Source: Microbacterium sp. Leaf288
GTDB lineage: Bacteria > Actinomycetota > Actinomycetes > Actinomycetales > Microbacteriaceae
Direction: 5' to 3'
Length of the DNA: 64,000 nucleotides
NCBI RefSeq assembly: GCF_001422925.1
Contig: NZ_LMNI01000011.1
Location: 816,515-880,514, forward strand
Shown: one piece after another, positions 17,972 through 25,509 of the stretch
How the letters are laid out: the number at the start of each line of letters is the position of its first letter
Position numbering within the stretch: the stretch's first letter is position 1
Translations under genes and position numbers: made by a program
The notes under the pieces: model-generated
The model's database searches: none
What the model was told of the DNA's origin: nothing
The model's input: only the letters and a program-made list of their open reading frames with translations

Positions 17972-19741
17972 TTACACTCGCGGGCCGGTGCCCGATGTCG
18001 GATCGGCGCTCAGGACAGACGCGACGTAGTTGCGGAGAACCGGATCGCAAACGTACACGTAGGTTCCCAGGATTCCCCGCGTAAGGAGAACGCCGTAAAT
18101 GTTCTGGATCAGTGTAAGGAGGTCCGCGTCGGTGGTCTGCCTGCGCAGTTTCTTGAGGTTCTCCTTCCCCTTCTTGTCGCGGTAAGAGTCACGGTCTACG
18201 ACTACCTGCCCAGCAACCTCGTCGTATCGGAGGTCGCCGCCGATGATCACCCCGGCGTAGTTGAGGTCGTAGCCCTGCACCGTGTGAATCGAGCCGACCT
18301 CGTCGATCGATCCTGAGGAGTTGATCCAGTCCTTGTCTGTGCGGTTCCAGACGAACCCAGTTCCCTCGAGTTCGAAGTCGAAGCCGGGTCTGTTGCCGCG
18401 TGTCTTCCAGTCCCACGCGTAGCCCGCCACGAGCCGGGCGAGCCCCACCTCGCGGTCGCGGTCGAGGATGGCCTGCCGCATTTCTCCGACATTCTCGAAG
18501 AACCGCAGGTCGTACTCACCGAAGTCCGGGCCGTCGCCGGTGCGAAGTTCACCCCGAAGCAGCTGGCGGACGAATCCCACGTAGTCTGCGTCCGCCCTCA
18601 CCCGCATCTGCCTCGCCAAAGGAAACCACCGATGCACTCGCTTTGCATCAGCGATCTCAGCGGCAAGAACCTCGCTCGGGAGGTCTGCCGGCCGCACACC
18701 CTGCTGCTCGTCGATGAGGAGGATCTGGTGCGTGCTCTGGGCGCGGATCCAGTCGAGTTGCGTCCTGCTGAGGTCATCTGATCCGAAGAGTCGTTCGTTG
18801 ATGTCCGCGAAGTCGCGGTTGCGCATACCCGAGGATTGGTTCGCGCGGCGATTGAGTCGGTGCGTCTCGTCGACGATGAGCAGGTCGAACGGCATGGACG
18901 ACTTGCCGACGTCGAACGGGTTCAGCACTAGCTCCTCACTGACCTTCGGCGTCTTCTTGAACACCCTCTTGATCGAGTTTCGAAGCGACTGCTGGGGTAC
19001 GACCAGTCCGACGCGGACGCTCTTCAGTAGCTCGCGGTTCTCAGGGACGAAGAACTCGGAGAAGAGGGAGTCCTGCTCGATCTCATCTGTGTCTTCGTAG
19101 TCGCGGATGTCGGCCAGCAGCTTCATGAGGAAGATCGCCACGATCGTCTTTCCCGTACCCGGATTGCCCTGGATGACGCTGGTCGATCGTGTGCCCGTCG
19201 CGAGGTCCGCGAGCAGCGATTCAACGATCTGCTCGACGGCGATCGCCTGCTCTCGGGTGAGGACCTTGAAAGGCGAGAGCTTGAAGAGATCGCTGTTCTC
19301 GATGTCGGGGATGCTGCGCTGAAAGATCCCGTCCGATCGCAACTGCTCGAAGATGTCGCGGAAGCTCTCGCGGTACTGGTCGCGCTCGTAGTACCGCGCG
19401 TCGATGATGCCCTCGTTTCCATTGAGCACTGTGAAGTGCCCGTCGCCGGCGAGCCAGCGGATGAGGTGCGACTCGAGGTCGAGACAGGCCGACTTGTTGA
19501 ACGTCTCGTCAATGACGACACGCACCCGGCGGAACCCCGCCTTTGATGGATTCTGGATGTGCTGACGCATGCGTGACACAGCACTGACCGTCTCGCCGAC
19601 ATAGACAGATGGCGCATCTGGGGACCCGGCGCTGTCGAGAACGTAGACGACTGGCCAGTTCGTCCGCCGTTCATCGCCGGACGCCCAAGTTGAGATCGCG
19701 GGCGTGGTGAAGTCGAGCCGTTCGATCTCAAAGGGCGTCAT
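17972..19741 (-). CDS. GIY-YIG nuclease fused to DUF2075 (schlafen/helicase-like) P-loop domain
   Basis: A 589-residue protein. Residues about 30-100 form a GIY-YIG domain: VVYVL and VYVGET, an Arg in SRMRQHI and the catalytic Glu in LDLESHLI. The rest is a DUF2075 P-loop helicase with Walker A GNPGTGKT (about residue 193), Walker B DLLIVDETHRL, and a C-terminal SIHTVQGYDLNYAGVI with GVLLTRGILGTYVYV typical of the family. The start codon lies inside the 3' end of the upstream mazG-like gene (14-nt overlap), so the two are co-translated. GIY-YIG/DUF2075 proteins are plausible nucleic-acid-cleaving defence or repair factors; substrate and trigger are unknown. Confidence 0.88.
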   Translation of the reverse strand: MTPFEIERLDFTTPAISTWASGDERRTNWPVVYVLDSAGSPDAPSVYVGETVSAVSRMRQHIQNPSKAGFRRVRVVIDETFNKSACLDLESHLIRWLAGDGHFTVLNGNEGIIDARYYERDQYRESFRDIFEQLRSDGIFQRSIPDIENSDLFKLSPFKVLTREQAIAVEQIVESLLADLATGTRSTSVIQGNPGTGKTIVAIFLMKLLADIRDYEDTDEIEQDSLFSEFFVPENRELLKSVRVGLVVPQQSLRNSIKRVFKKTPKVSEELVLNPFDVGKSSMPFDLLIVDETHRLNRRANQSSGMRNRDFADINERLFGSDDLSRTQLDWIRAQSTHQILLIDEQQGVRPADLPSEVLAAEIADAKRVHRWFPLARQMRVRADADYVGFVRQLLRGELRTGDGPDFGEYDLRFFENVGEMRQAILDRDREVGLARLVAGYAWDWKTRGNRPGFDFELEGTGFVWNRTDKDWINSSGSIDEVGSIHTVQGYDLNYAGVIIGGDLRYDEVAGQVVVDRDSYRDKKGKENLKKLRRQTTDADLLTLIQNIYGVLLTRGILGTYVYVCDPVLRNYVASVLSADPTSGTGPRV

Positions 19742-20066
19742 ACTTCGTGCTCCGCCCTCTTGATCGATCGGCGGGGTACTTCGAGCCTGTTACCGCGAGC
19801 TTCTGGAGGACGATCTCGTCCAGGTCGACTCCCAGTTGAGCGGCGAGCAGTGTGCAGTATGTGACGACGTCGGCGAGTTCATCGCGAACGCGAACCTCGT
19901 CTGCATCGTCGCTCCACTGGAAGCACTCGAGCAGTTCGCCAGCCTCGATCGAAATGCTCTTCGCGAGGTTTGCCGGCGTATGAAACTGAGCCCAGTCGCG
20001 CTCGCGCACGAACTCCGACAAGGCTTCACGAACTCGCTCACTCGTCACGGTGTGACGGTATCGCAC
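19728..20066 (-). CDS. MazG-like nucleotide pyrophosphohydrolase
   Basis: A 112-residue all-alpha protein with a GTG start and a strong GGAGGGGAGG upstream. It shows EAGELLECFQW followed by RDELADVVTYC, giving the ExxE and ExxD metal-binding pairs of the MazG/RS21-C6 family, which hydrolyses (d)NTPs to monophosphates. The full length fits the single-domain form. It is the first gene of a pair with the overlapping GIY-YIG/DUF2075 helicase, suggesting that nucleotide depletion and nucleic-acid cleavage are linked. That functional link is inference. Confidence 0.85.
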   Translation of the reverse strand: MRYRHTVTSERVREALSEFVRERDWAQFHTPANLAKSISIEAGELLECFQWSDDADEVRVRDELADVVTYCTLLAAQLGVDLDEIVLQKLAVTGSKYPADRSRGRSTKYDAL

Positions 20067-20368
20067 AGCGGCCTCCCCTCCGACAATCAGCCGTCCCAGC
20101 GCTCGGGCGCGGCGCAGTGCGCGTCGTGAGACGGCTGCTAAGCGACGCGCGCCAGCGCGGAGTCTGCAAGGAGTGAGCGGCGAGAACGGAGGCGCGACCG
20201 AGCGCTACGCTCTCGGCGTCGGGGGAGGCGCTCCTCTACCCCAACGCCAGTTGACGACGTCTTCCGACATCTATCCACATCTGTCATCGCCGGCGTTGAC
20301 GGCGTCCAAGCCGTGTCCGACACTGGGCCGATACTGACCGTCGAGCCAGCATGAGCGGAGGTCGAGAG
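20067..20368. other. Intergenic region between mazG-like gene and integrase
   Basis: About 300 nt between divergent genes. No ORF is convincing. TTGACG at 20251 with TATCCA at 20272 (15-nt spacer) is a weak promoter candidate toward the integrase. Nothing else was recognised. Confidence 0.3.
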
Positions 20369-21499
20369 ATGGGCACCATCACCCCGTACGAAACGGCGAA
20401 GGGCCGCCGCTACCGCGTGCGCTACCGCAAGCCTGATAGCACCGAAACGCAGAAGCGCGGCTTCACGACGATGCGCGAGGCGAAGCTCTACCTGTCCATG
20501 GTCACCGTGTCCAAATCGAAGGGCGAGTACATCGATCCCATGGCATCGCGGGTGCCGGTCCAGATGTTCGCCGACAGCTGGCTCCGGTCGAAACAGCCGC
20601 CTATGTCGAAGCCTTCGTACTACATGACGCTCGAGCGGGCGTGGAAGAACCACGTCGCTCCAGTCTGGGCAGACAGGGAGATCTGGTCGATCCGGCGGTC
20701 TGAAGTTCAGGACTGGGTGTCAGAGCTCGCGACGCAGAAGTCGCGCACGGTCGTGCTTCGCGCGCTGGGAGTCCTCGCAGGCATCCTCGATGTCGCCATC
20801 GATGATCGTCGCCTTGCGAACAATCCGGCGCGACACATCCGCAATCTCCCTCGAAGCGGACCAGGCAAGCGCCGCGTCTATCTCTCGCACGACCAGGTGG
20901 CAACGTTGGCGGCATGCTCGGCGTATCCGACGATGGTCCTGACCTTGGCCTACACCGGCCTGCGCTGGGGTGAGGCGACGGGGCTGCGCGTGCGGAGTGT
21001 GCATCGACTGCGTCGACGCTTCGTGATCGAGGAGAACGCGGTGATGATCGCGTACGAGATCCACGTCGGCACGCCAAAGACGCACGAGAGGCGCTCGGTG
21101 CCTTACCCTGCCCGACTCGCTCCGATGATCGAGCAGGCGTGCGCCGGCAAGGGACCGGATGGGCTGCTGTTCGGCGACGGCATCAACCACATGCGCAACT
21201 CAGGCGCACAGGGATGGTTCGCGAACGCGGTCCGCCGTGCGCAGGCTGTGGACCCATCGATCCCGAGGCTGACGCCTCACGACCTCCGCCACACCGCCGC
21301 ATCGCTCGCGATCAGCTCGGGCGCAAACGTGAAGGCTGTGCAGCGGATGCTCGGCCACGCGTCGGCCGCGATGACGCTGGACACCTACGCCGACCTCTTC
21401 GACGACGATCTGGATGCCGTCGCATCGCGCCTCAACGACGCGATGCCGCTCGTGGCGCTGCCATCAGGTCCGCAGACCCGCTACGCCCGACCGACGTAA
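20369..21499 (+). CDS. int: Tyrosine recombinase / phage-type integrase
   Basis: A 376-residue integrase. The N-terminal part resembles AP2-type and SAM-like arm-binding domains (RYRVRYRKPDS, then a helical core-binding domain). The catalytic domain has Arg in TGLRWGEATGL, HDLRHTAA with His and Arg, LGHASAAMTLDTY with the final His and the nucleophilic Tyr. The ATG at 20369 lies after GGAGG and is preferred to the one at 20351, which precedes that sequence. It sits next to tRNA-Arg and is presumably the enzyme that integrated the island. The gene is complete and could still be active. Confidence 0.93.
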   Translation: MGTITPYETAKGRRYRVRYRKPDSTETQKRGFTTMREAKLYLSMVTVSKSKGEYIDPMASRVPVQMFADSWLRSKQPPMSKPSYYMTLERAWKNHVAPVWADREIWSIRRSEVQDWVSELATQKSRTVVLRALGVLAGILDVAIDDRRLANNPARHIRNLPRSGPGKRRVYLSHDQVATLAACSAYPTMVLTLAYTGLRWGEATGLRVRSVHRLRRRFVIEENAVMIAYEIHVGTPKTHERRSVPYPARLAPMIEQACAGKGPDGLLFGDGINHMRNSGAQGWFANAVRRAQAVDPSIPRLTPHDLRHTAASLAISSGANVKAVQRMLGHASAAMTLDTYADLFDDDLDAVASRLNDAMPLVALPSGPQTRYARPT

Positions 21500-21638
21500 C
21501 GCCGGAGAGCAGACTGCTCAACTTTTCGACGAGGCTCAGGACCCACGAAATGCTCGATTTCGTCGTTCTGTGGCGTCGAACGACGCTCCTTGAAGGGCGT
21601 CGAATCTGCCACGTTGTCCGCTCACACGTTTCTCAAAT

Positions 21639-21660
21639 GCGGCCAAAAAGCGGCCAAAAA
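21639..21660 (+). repeat. Tandem 11-bp repeat between integrase and tRNA
   Basis: Two perfect adjacent copies of GCGGCCAAAAA. Direct repeats in this position can be integrase arm-type sites; that role is inferred from location only. Confidence 0.6.
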
Positions 21661-21718
21661 GGCATTCGGAGTGGTCTGACCGCAGAAGAAATACCTGGCC
21701 AGAGTCAAAAAGAGACTG

Positions 21719-21790
21719 TGCCCCTGGAGGGACTCGAACCCCCAACCGTTTCCTTAGGACGGAACTGCTCTTCCATTGAGCTACAGAGGC
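21719..21790 (-). tRNA. tRNA-Arg (anticodon CCT)
   Basis: The minus strand folds as a cloverleaf: 7-bp acceptor stem GCCTCTG/CAGGGGC, D arm GCTC/GAGC, anticodon loop GTCCTAA with CCT, and T arm around GGTTCGAGTCC. A discriminator A follows and CCA is not encoded. Position 32 is G and the outer anticodon-stem pair is G-A, slightly unusual. The 3' end faces the integrase and is the presumed attachment site. Confidence 0.92.
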
Positions 21791-21925
21791 TGGCCCGACG
21801 AGTCTACCCAGCCGCGAGGGCTGTGACGTCTACCTGCCACGACTCCGATGGCGCGCGGGATACGGGGGCTCGCGGACCCTGTCAAGCCCTTGAGGCCCGT
21901 CTCCGCCCGGGAAAACAATGGGGTG

Positions 21926-22729
21926 ATGGTCACTACGGAGCGCTCCGCGTTCGAATTCCTGGGCGACTGGAGCGGGCAGTTCATCGCCACGGCGATCCAC
22001 AACGGGCACGACGTCCGACCGGAGGTCGCGGCCGAGCTGGTCCTGCCCGACGAGGATCGGCTGCGGGAGGAAGACCCCCACACCGACGTGATCGGCGCAC
22101 TCGTGCCGGCCCGCGTCGTGGTGCATCGGTCGCGCTTCGAGGTCGACCTGAACCGCTCGCGCGAGAAGGCCGTCTACCGGTCGGCGGAGGAGGCGTGGGG
22201 GCTGGAGGTCGTCCGCGATCCACCGCTTGAACCGGCCATCGTCGGGGGATCTCTCGAGGTGTACGACGGGTTCTACGCGGAGCTCGGCCGGCGACTGGAC
22301 GTGGTCGCCGAGCGCGGCCCGTTCGTGGTGTTCGACATCCACTCCTACAACCACCGCCGCGGCGGGGCGGAGGCGCCCGAGGCCCCATGGGCTGAGAACC
22401 CCGAGGTGAACGTCGGTACGGGATCCCTCGACCGCGGCCGCTTCGGATCCGTCGCGGACGCCTTCATCGAGTCGCTCACGCAGGCGGGAACGTCCGCGGG
22501 GCCGCTCGATGTGCGCGAGAACATCCGCTTCCGCGGGCAGCAGCTCGCCGCCTGGACTCACGCTCGCTATCCCGGCAGGGCTGCCGTGCTCGCGCTGGAG
22601 TTCAAGAAGACGTTCATGGACGAGTGGACCGGCGAGGCGGATCACGCTCGCCTCGACGAGCTCGCACGCGCCGTGGCGTCGACGATCCCTGCGCTCCAGG
22701 AAGCGCTCGTCGAGGTGGCGACACCGTGA
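21926..22729 (+). CDS. N-formylglutamate amidohydrolase family protein
   Basis: About 267 residues. The fold signature of N-formylglutamate amidohydrolases is visible: an early AIHNGHDVRPE with the zinc His, HRSRFEVDLNRSREKAVY with the substrate Arg residues, and VVFDIHSYNHRR with further ligands. The ATG at 21926 is chosen over 21848 because homology begins close to it; the Shine-Dalgarno is weak. It overlaps the next gene (GTGA). Family members remove formyl or acyl groups from amino acids. Because it is not in the hut operon and is joined to a peptidase-like and an ATP-grasp gene, the substrate may be a modified amino acid or small peptide rather than formylglutamate. Confidence 0.82.
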   Translation: MVTTERSAFEFLGDWSGQFIATAIHNGHDVRPEVAAELVLPDEDRLREEDPHTDVIGALVPARVVVHRSRFEVDLNRSREKAVYRSAEEAWGLEVVRDPPLEPAIVGGSLEVYDGFYAELGRRLDVVAERGPFVVFDIHSYNHRRGGAEAPEAPWAENPEVNVGTGSLDRGRFGSVADAFIESLTQAGTSAGPLDVRENIRFRGQQLAAWTHARYPGRAAVLALEFKKTFMDEWTGEADHARLDELARAVASTIPALQEALVEVATP

Positions 22730-23940
22730 CGACGGACCCGGCGAATGCCCCCGGCGCCGGCGGACCCGAGACCGACGTCATCGAGAAGGGCGCGTTCTCG
22801 GCCGCCGACCTCGCCGCGGACCATGCGATGGCGTCGCTCGCCGGGACGGTGCGATTCCTGCTCGAGATGACACCGGTGAACGCGGACGACATCCGTGCGC
22901 AGTTCCTTGCCGACCCCGAGGTCGACCCCGTGTTCGAGTATCGCGCCCTGGATGTCGACCCCGCGGTGCTCGATGCCCAGGTGGCTGCACTGCCGCTCGA
23001 CGCCGTCAGCGACACCACCCTTGCGGCGCTGCTGCGCAACCGGCAGCGCGAGATGACGCTGCGCGTGGAGATGCTGCGCGCGCGGAACACACCCGACTTC
23101 CTGCAGCTGTCGATCGCGCAGTACGGCCCGGTGCTGCCGGCGCTCGTGGACATCGCCGACGATCTGCTCAGCCGGCTGCCGTACGGGAAACTCGAACAGG
23201 AATCCGTGGGCGCGGAGACGTTCCTCGCGGCTGCGAAGGCCGAGATCGCCCACTACCGGTCGATCGACCCCGATGCGCAGCTGCACGCCGAAATCCGCGA
23301 CGACGTCTCGGGTGTCCTGGTCGAAGGCGATACGCTCCTGATCTCGCGCAACGCCGCGGTGGCCGGTCCGCGCGTCAACGCCCTGCTGCAGCACGAAGTG
23401 GGCACGCACCTCGTGACACAGGTCAACGGCCTGGCGCAGCCCATCCGCATGCTCGGCGCCGGGCTCGCTCACTACGACGAGACGCAGGAGGGCCTCGCGG
23501 TGCTCGCAGAGATCGCGTGCGGCGGGCTCACGGCTTCTCGGCTGCGTCAGCTCGCGGCGCGGGTGGTGGCCGTGCACGCGCTGGTGGGCGGCGCGAGCTT
23601 CGTCGAGACGCACCGTCTGCTCACCGGCCACGGCCTGCCTGCGGGCAGCGCCTACAGCGTCGCCATGCGGGTGTACCGCGCCGGCGGATTCACCAAGGAC
23701 GCCATCTATCTGCGCGGGCTGCTGGCGCTGCTGGAGCACGTGGCGCACGGCGGGGCGCTCGACCTCCTCTTCCTCGGCAAATTCTCGCTCGAGGACCTGC
23801 CCCTCGTGCAGGACCTCGCGGACCGCGGGCTCCTCGCACCGGCGCGCCTCATCCCGCGCTACCTGTCGGAGGCGGAGTCCGCCGACAGGATCCACCATGC
23901 CGCTCGCACCAGCGACCTGGTGTCGCTGGTCAACGCCTAG
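22726..23940 (+). CDS. QEGLA-motif (DUF1704 / MATCAP-like) metallopeptidase homologue
   Basis: A 404-residue protein with a GTG start overlapping the previous stop. It contains LLQHEVGTHLVT, an HExxxH zinc site, and further on ETQEGLAVLAEI, the QEGLA signature that gives the bacterial family its name (flavohemoglobin expression-modulating QEGLA motif protein). DUF1704 proteins are related to eukaryotic MATCAP tyrosine carboxypeptidases, so a peptidase removing a terminal residue is plausible. It is the middle gene of an operon with an amidohydrolase and an ATP-grasp ligase, which suggests a small-molecule or peptide-tagging pathway. Substrate unknown. Confidence 0.85.
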   Translation: MTTDPANAPGAGGPETDVIEKGAFSAADLAADHAMASLAGTVRFLLEMTPVNADDIRAQFLADPEVDPVFEYRALDVDPAVLDAQVAALPLDAVSDTTLAALLRNRQREMTLRVEMLRARNTPDFLQLSIAQYGPVLPALVDIADDLLSRLPYGKLEQESVGAETFLAAAKAEIAHYRSIDPDAQLHAEIRDDVSGVLVEGDTLLISRNAAVAGPRVNALLQHEVGTHLVTQVNGLAQPIRMLGAGLAHYDETQEGLAVLAEIACGGLTASRLRQLAARVVAVHALVGGASFVETHRLLTGHGLPAGSAYSVAMRVYRAGGFTKDAIYLRGLLALLEHVAHGGALDLLFLGKFSLEDLPLVQDLADRGLLAPARLIPRYLSEAESADRIHHAARTSDLVSLVNA

Positions 23941-23963
23941 CAATCCAAGCTTGAGGAGTCCCG

Positions 23964-25007
23964 ATGAGAATCGGTTTCGTCGTCAACGACATCGCCACGG
24001 AACAGCCCATCTACTCGACGACCCGCCTCGCCATGAGTGCTGCCGCGCGAGGGCACGACGTGCACCTCATGGGTCTTCGGGACTTCGGCTACGAACCCGA
24101 CGGATCGCTCTCGGCGATCACTGCGACCTCGACCGCGGGCAAGCGGTACCGGTCCCTCGAGCGCTATCTCGAGGACGTGCAGTCCGCGACCCGGGCGCGC
24201 ACCGAGCTCGACGGCTTCGATGTGCTCATGCTCCGCGCCGACCCGGCGGCCGAAGCCGCAGACTCGGCGTGGGCGAGCACGGCCGAACTGGCGTTCGGGC
24301 GGATGGTCGCCGAGACCGGCGTCCTCGTCGTCAACGACCCCCGCTCCCTGGCGGACGCCATGTCGAAGGCGTACTTCCAGCACTTCCCCGAGGTGGTGCG
24401 TCCGCGCACACTGATCACCCGCGACGAGGACAGGGTCCGCGAGTTCATCGACGAGCTCGGGGGCCGTGCGGTGCTCAAGCCCCTGCAGGGCTCGGGCGGT
24501 TCGGGGGTGTTCCTGGTCGATCTGAAGCGGGAGCGGAACATCGCCCAGATCGTCGAGGCGATCGCCCGTGACGGCTATGTGGTGGCTCAGGAGTACCTTC
24601 CCGCCGCCAAGAACGGCGACGTGCGGATGTTCGTCATGAACGGCCGAGCACTCGAGATCGACGGTGTGCACGCCGCATTCCGCCGGCGGCCGGGGGAGAA
24701 GGATGTGCGCTCCAACATGTCGGTCGGCGGGAAGGCCGAGGCCGTGAAGGTGACCGAGGAGATGCTGCAGCTGGTGGATGCCGTCCGCCCGAAGCTCCTG
24801 TCCGACGGCATGTTCCTCGTCGGGCTGGACATCGCGGGCGACAAGCTGATGGAGGTGAACGTGTTCTCGCCCGGCGGCCTCGGGTCCTGTGCCGCGCTGT
24901 ACGGCATCGACTTCGCCGCGGCCGTCATCGACGACCTCGAGCGCAAGACGGGGATGCGGGCGCACTACGGCAGCGAATTCCCCAACGTCCAGCTCGCGAC
25001 CGCGTGA
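23964..25007 (+). CDS. Glutathione-synthetase-like ATP-grasp ligase
   Basis: A 347-residue protein with GAGG upstream of its ATG. It has the prokaryotic glutathione synthetase layout: N-terminal MRIGFVVNDI, then the ATP-grasp core with VLKPLQGSGGSGVFLV, DVRMFVMNG and the metal-binding VGLDIAGDKLMEVNVFSPGG near the end. Actinobacteria of this type usually use mycothiol rather than glutathione, and no gamma-glutamylcysteine ligase gene is adjacent. The enzyme therefore probably joins another acid-amine pair, perhaps in a pathway with the two upstream genes. A bidirectional hairpin follows. Confidence 0.85.
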   Translation: MRIGFVVNDIATEQPIYSTTRLAMSAAARGHDVHLMGLRDFGYEPDGSLSAITATSTAGKRYRSLERYLEDVQSATRARTELDGFDVLMLRADPAAEAADSAWASTAELAFGRMVAETGVLVVNDPRSLADAMSKAYFQHFPEVVRPRTLITRDEDRVREFIDELGGRAVLKPLQGSGGSGVFLVDLKRERNIAQIVEAIARDGYVVAQEYLPAAKNGDVRMFVMNGRALEIDGVHAAFRRRPGEKDVRSNMSVGGKAEAVKVTEEMLQLVDAVRPKLLSDGMFLVGLDIAGDKLMEVNVFSPGGLGSCAALYGIDFAAAVIDDLERKTGMRAHYGSEFPNVQLATA

Positions 25008-25031
25008 CGGTCGGAAGCGTAGACGACGAGA

Positions 25032-25061
25032 GCCCCGACATCCGATGACGGATGCCGGGGC
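25032..25061. terminator. Bidirectional hairpin terminator
   Basis: GCCCCG-A-CATCCG, loop ATGA, then CGGATG-C-CGGGGC, lying between the ends of two convergent genes. Confidence 0.75.
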
Positions 25062-25075
25062 CCGAAGCGCTGCGA

Positions 25076-25357
25076 TCAGCCCTGGGTTCCGAGGGCGAAG
25101 CGAACCGCGCCGTCGTTCGACAGCTCGGCGTCCAGCACCCGGTCGTCGAGGGCGGCCGCAGCCCTCTCGTCGAGGAAGACGCGGGCGCCTCCTTCGGTGA
25201 CGACCGTGTCGGCGGGCGCCGGGGCAGGAGCGACACTCAGCTCGAATCCTTCCGAGCCTCCGGTGTCGCGGATTCGCACACCGCCCTCTTCAGCAAGGGG
25301 CACCCGGGCGACGAGTTCTTCGACGGCCTCGGCGGCGGTCTGGGTCAGCGTAAGCAT
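25076..25357 (-). CDS. Cysteine-less HesB/IscA-like protein
   Basis: A 93-residue protein starting at the ATG after GGAAAGGAA. MLTLTQTAAEAVEELV and the following GGVRIRD strand match the HesB/A-type Fe-S carrier fold, and FLDERAAAALDDRVLDAEL matches its second half. All three Cys residues that hold the cluster are absent; the protein contains no Cys at all. It cannot act as an ordinary Fe-S scaffold, and such degenerate forms have no defined role. It is a single gene, convergent with the ATP-grasp operon. Confidence 0.75.
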   Translation of the reverse strand: MLTLTQTAAEAVEELVARVPLAEEGGVRIRDTGGSEGFELSVAPAPAPADTVVTEGGARVFLDERAAAALDDRVLDAELSNDGAVRFALGTQG

Positions 25358-25509
25358 GCTTTTCCTTTCCGTTTGCGGTTCCGGACCGGCCACGATTCCG
25401 AGATCGGCGGCGGGATGCAACCTCTACGCGCCGTGCGGCCCGCATTCGGAGGGACTTCCCACGTTCGGTCGCCGCCCGCAACAGGAGCGTGCGGCGACCG
25501 AGCCGAGGA

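Larger units (their letters stand above)
1..21720. mobile_element. tRNA-Arg-associated genomic island (defence island), right-hand part
   Basis: Everything left of the tRNA-Arg gene is accessory in character: phage-defence-type helicases, a restriction-modification set, an IS element and a helicase/MazG pair. It ends with a tyrosine recombinase whose gene stops about 220 nt from the tRNA 3' end. The tRNA lies on the minus strand with its 3' end facing the integrase, the usual geometry for integration into a tRNA 3' end. By eye the codon use is less GC-extreme than right of the tRNA, where uninterrupted housekeeping operons begin. The left attachment site is not in the window and no second copy of the tRNA 3' end was noticed, so the left limit is unknown. 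The island call is inference from content and geometry. Confidence 0.75.

Noticed and set aside
22509..23954. 481-codon plus-strand frame overlapping the QEGLA gene
   Set aside because: Arg-rich shadow of the real frame, which holds HExxxH and QEGLA motifs.
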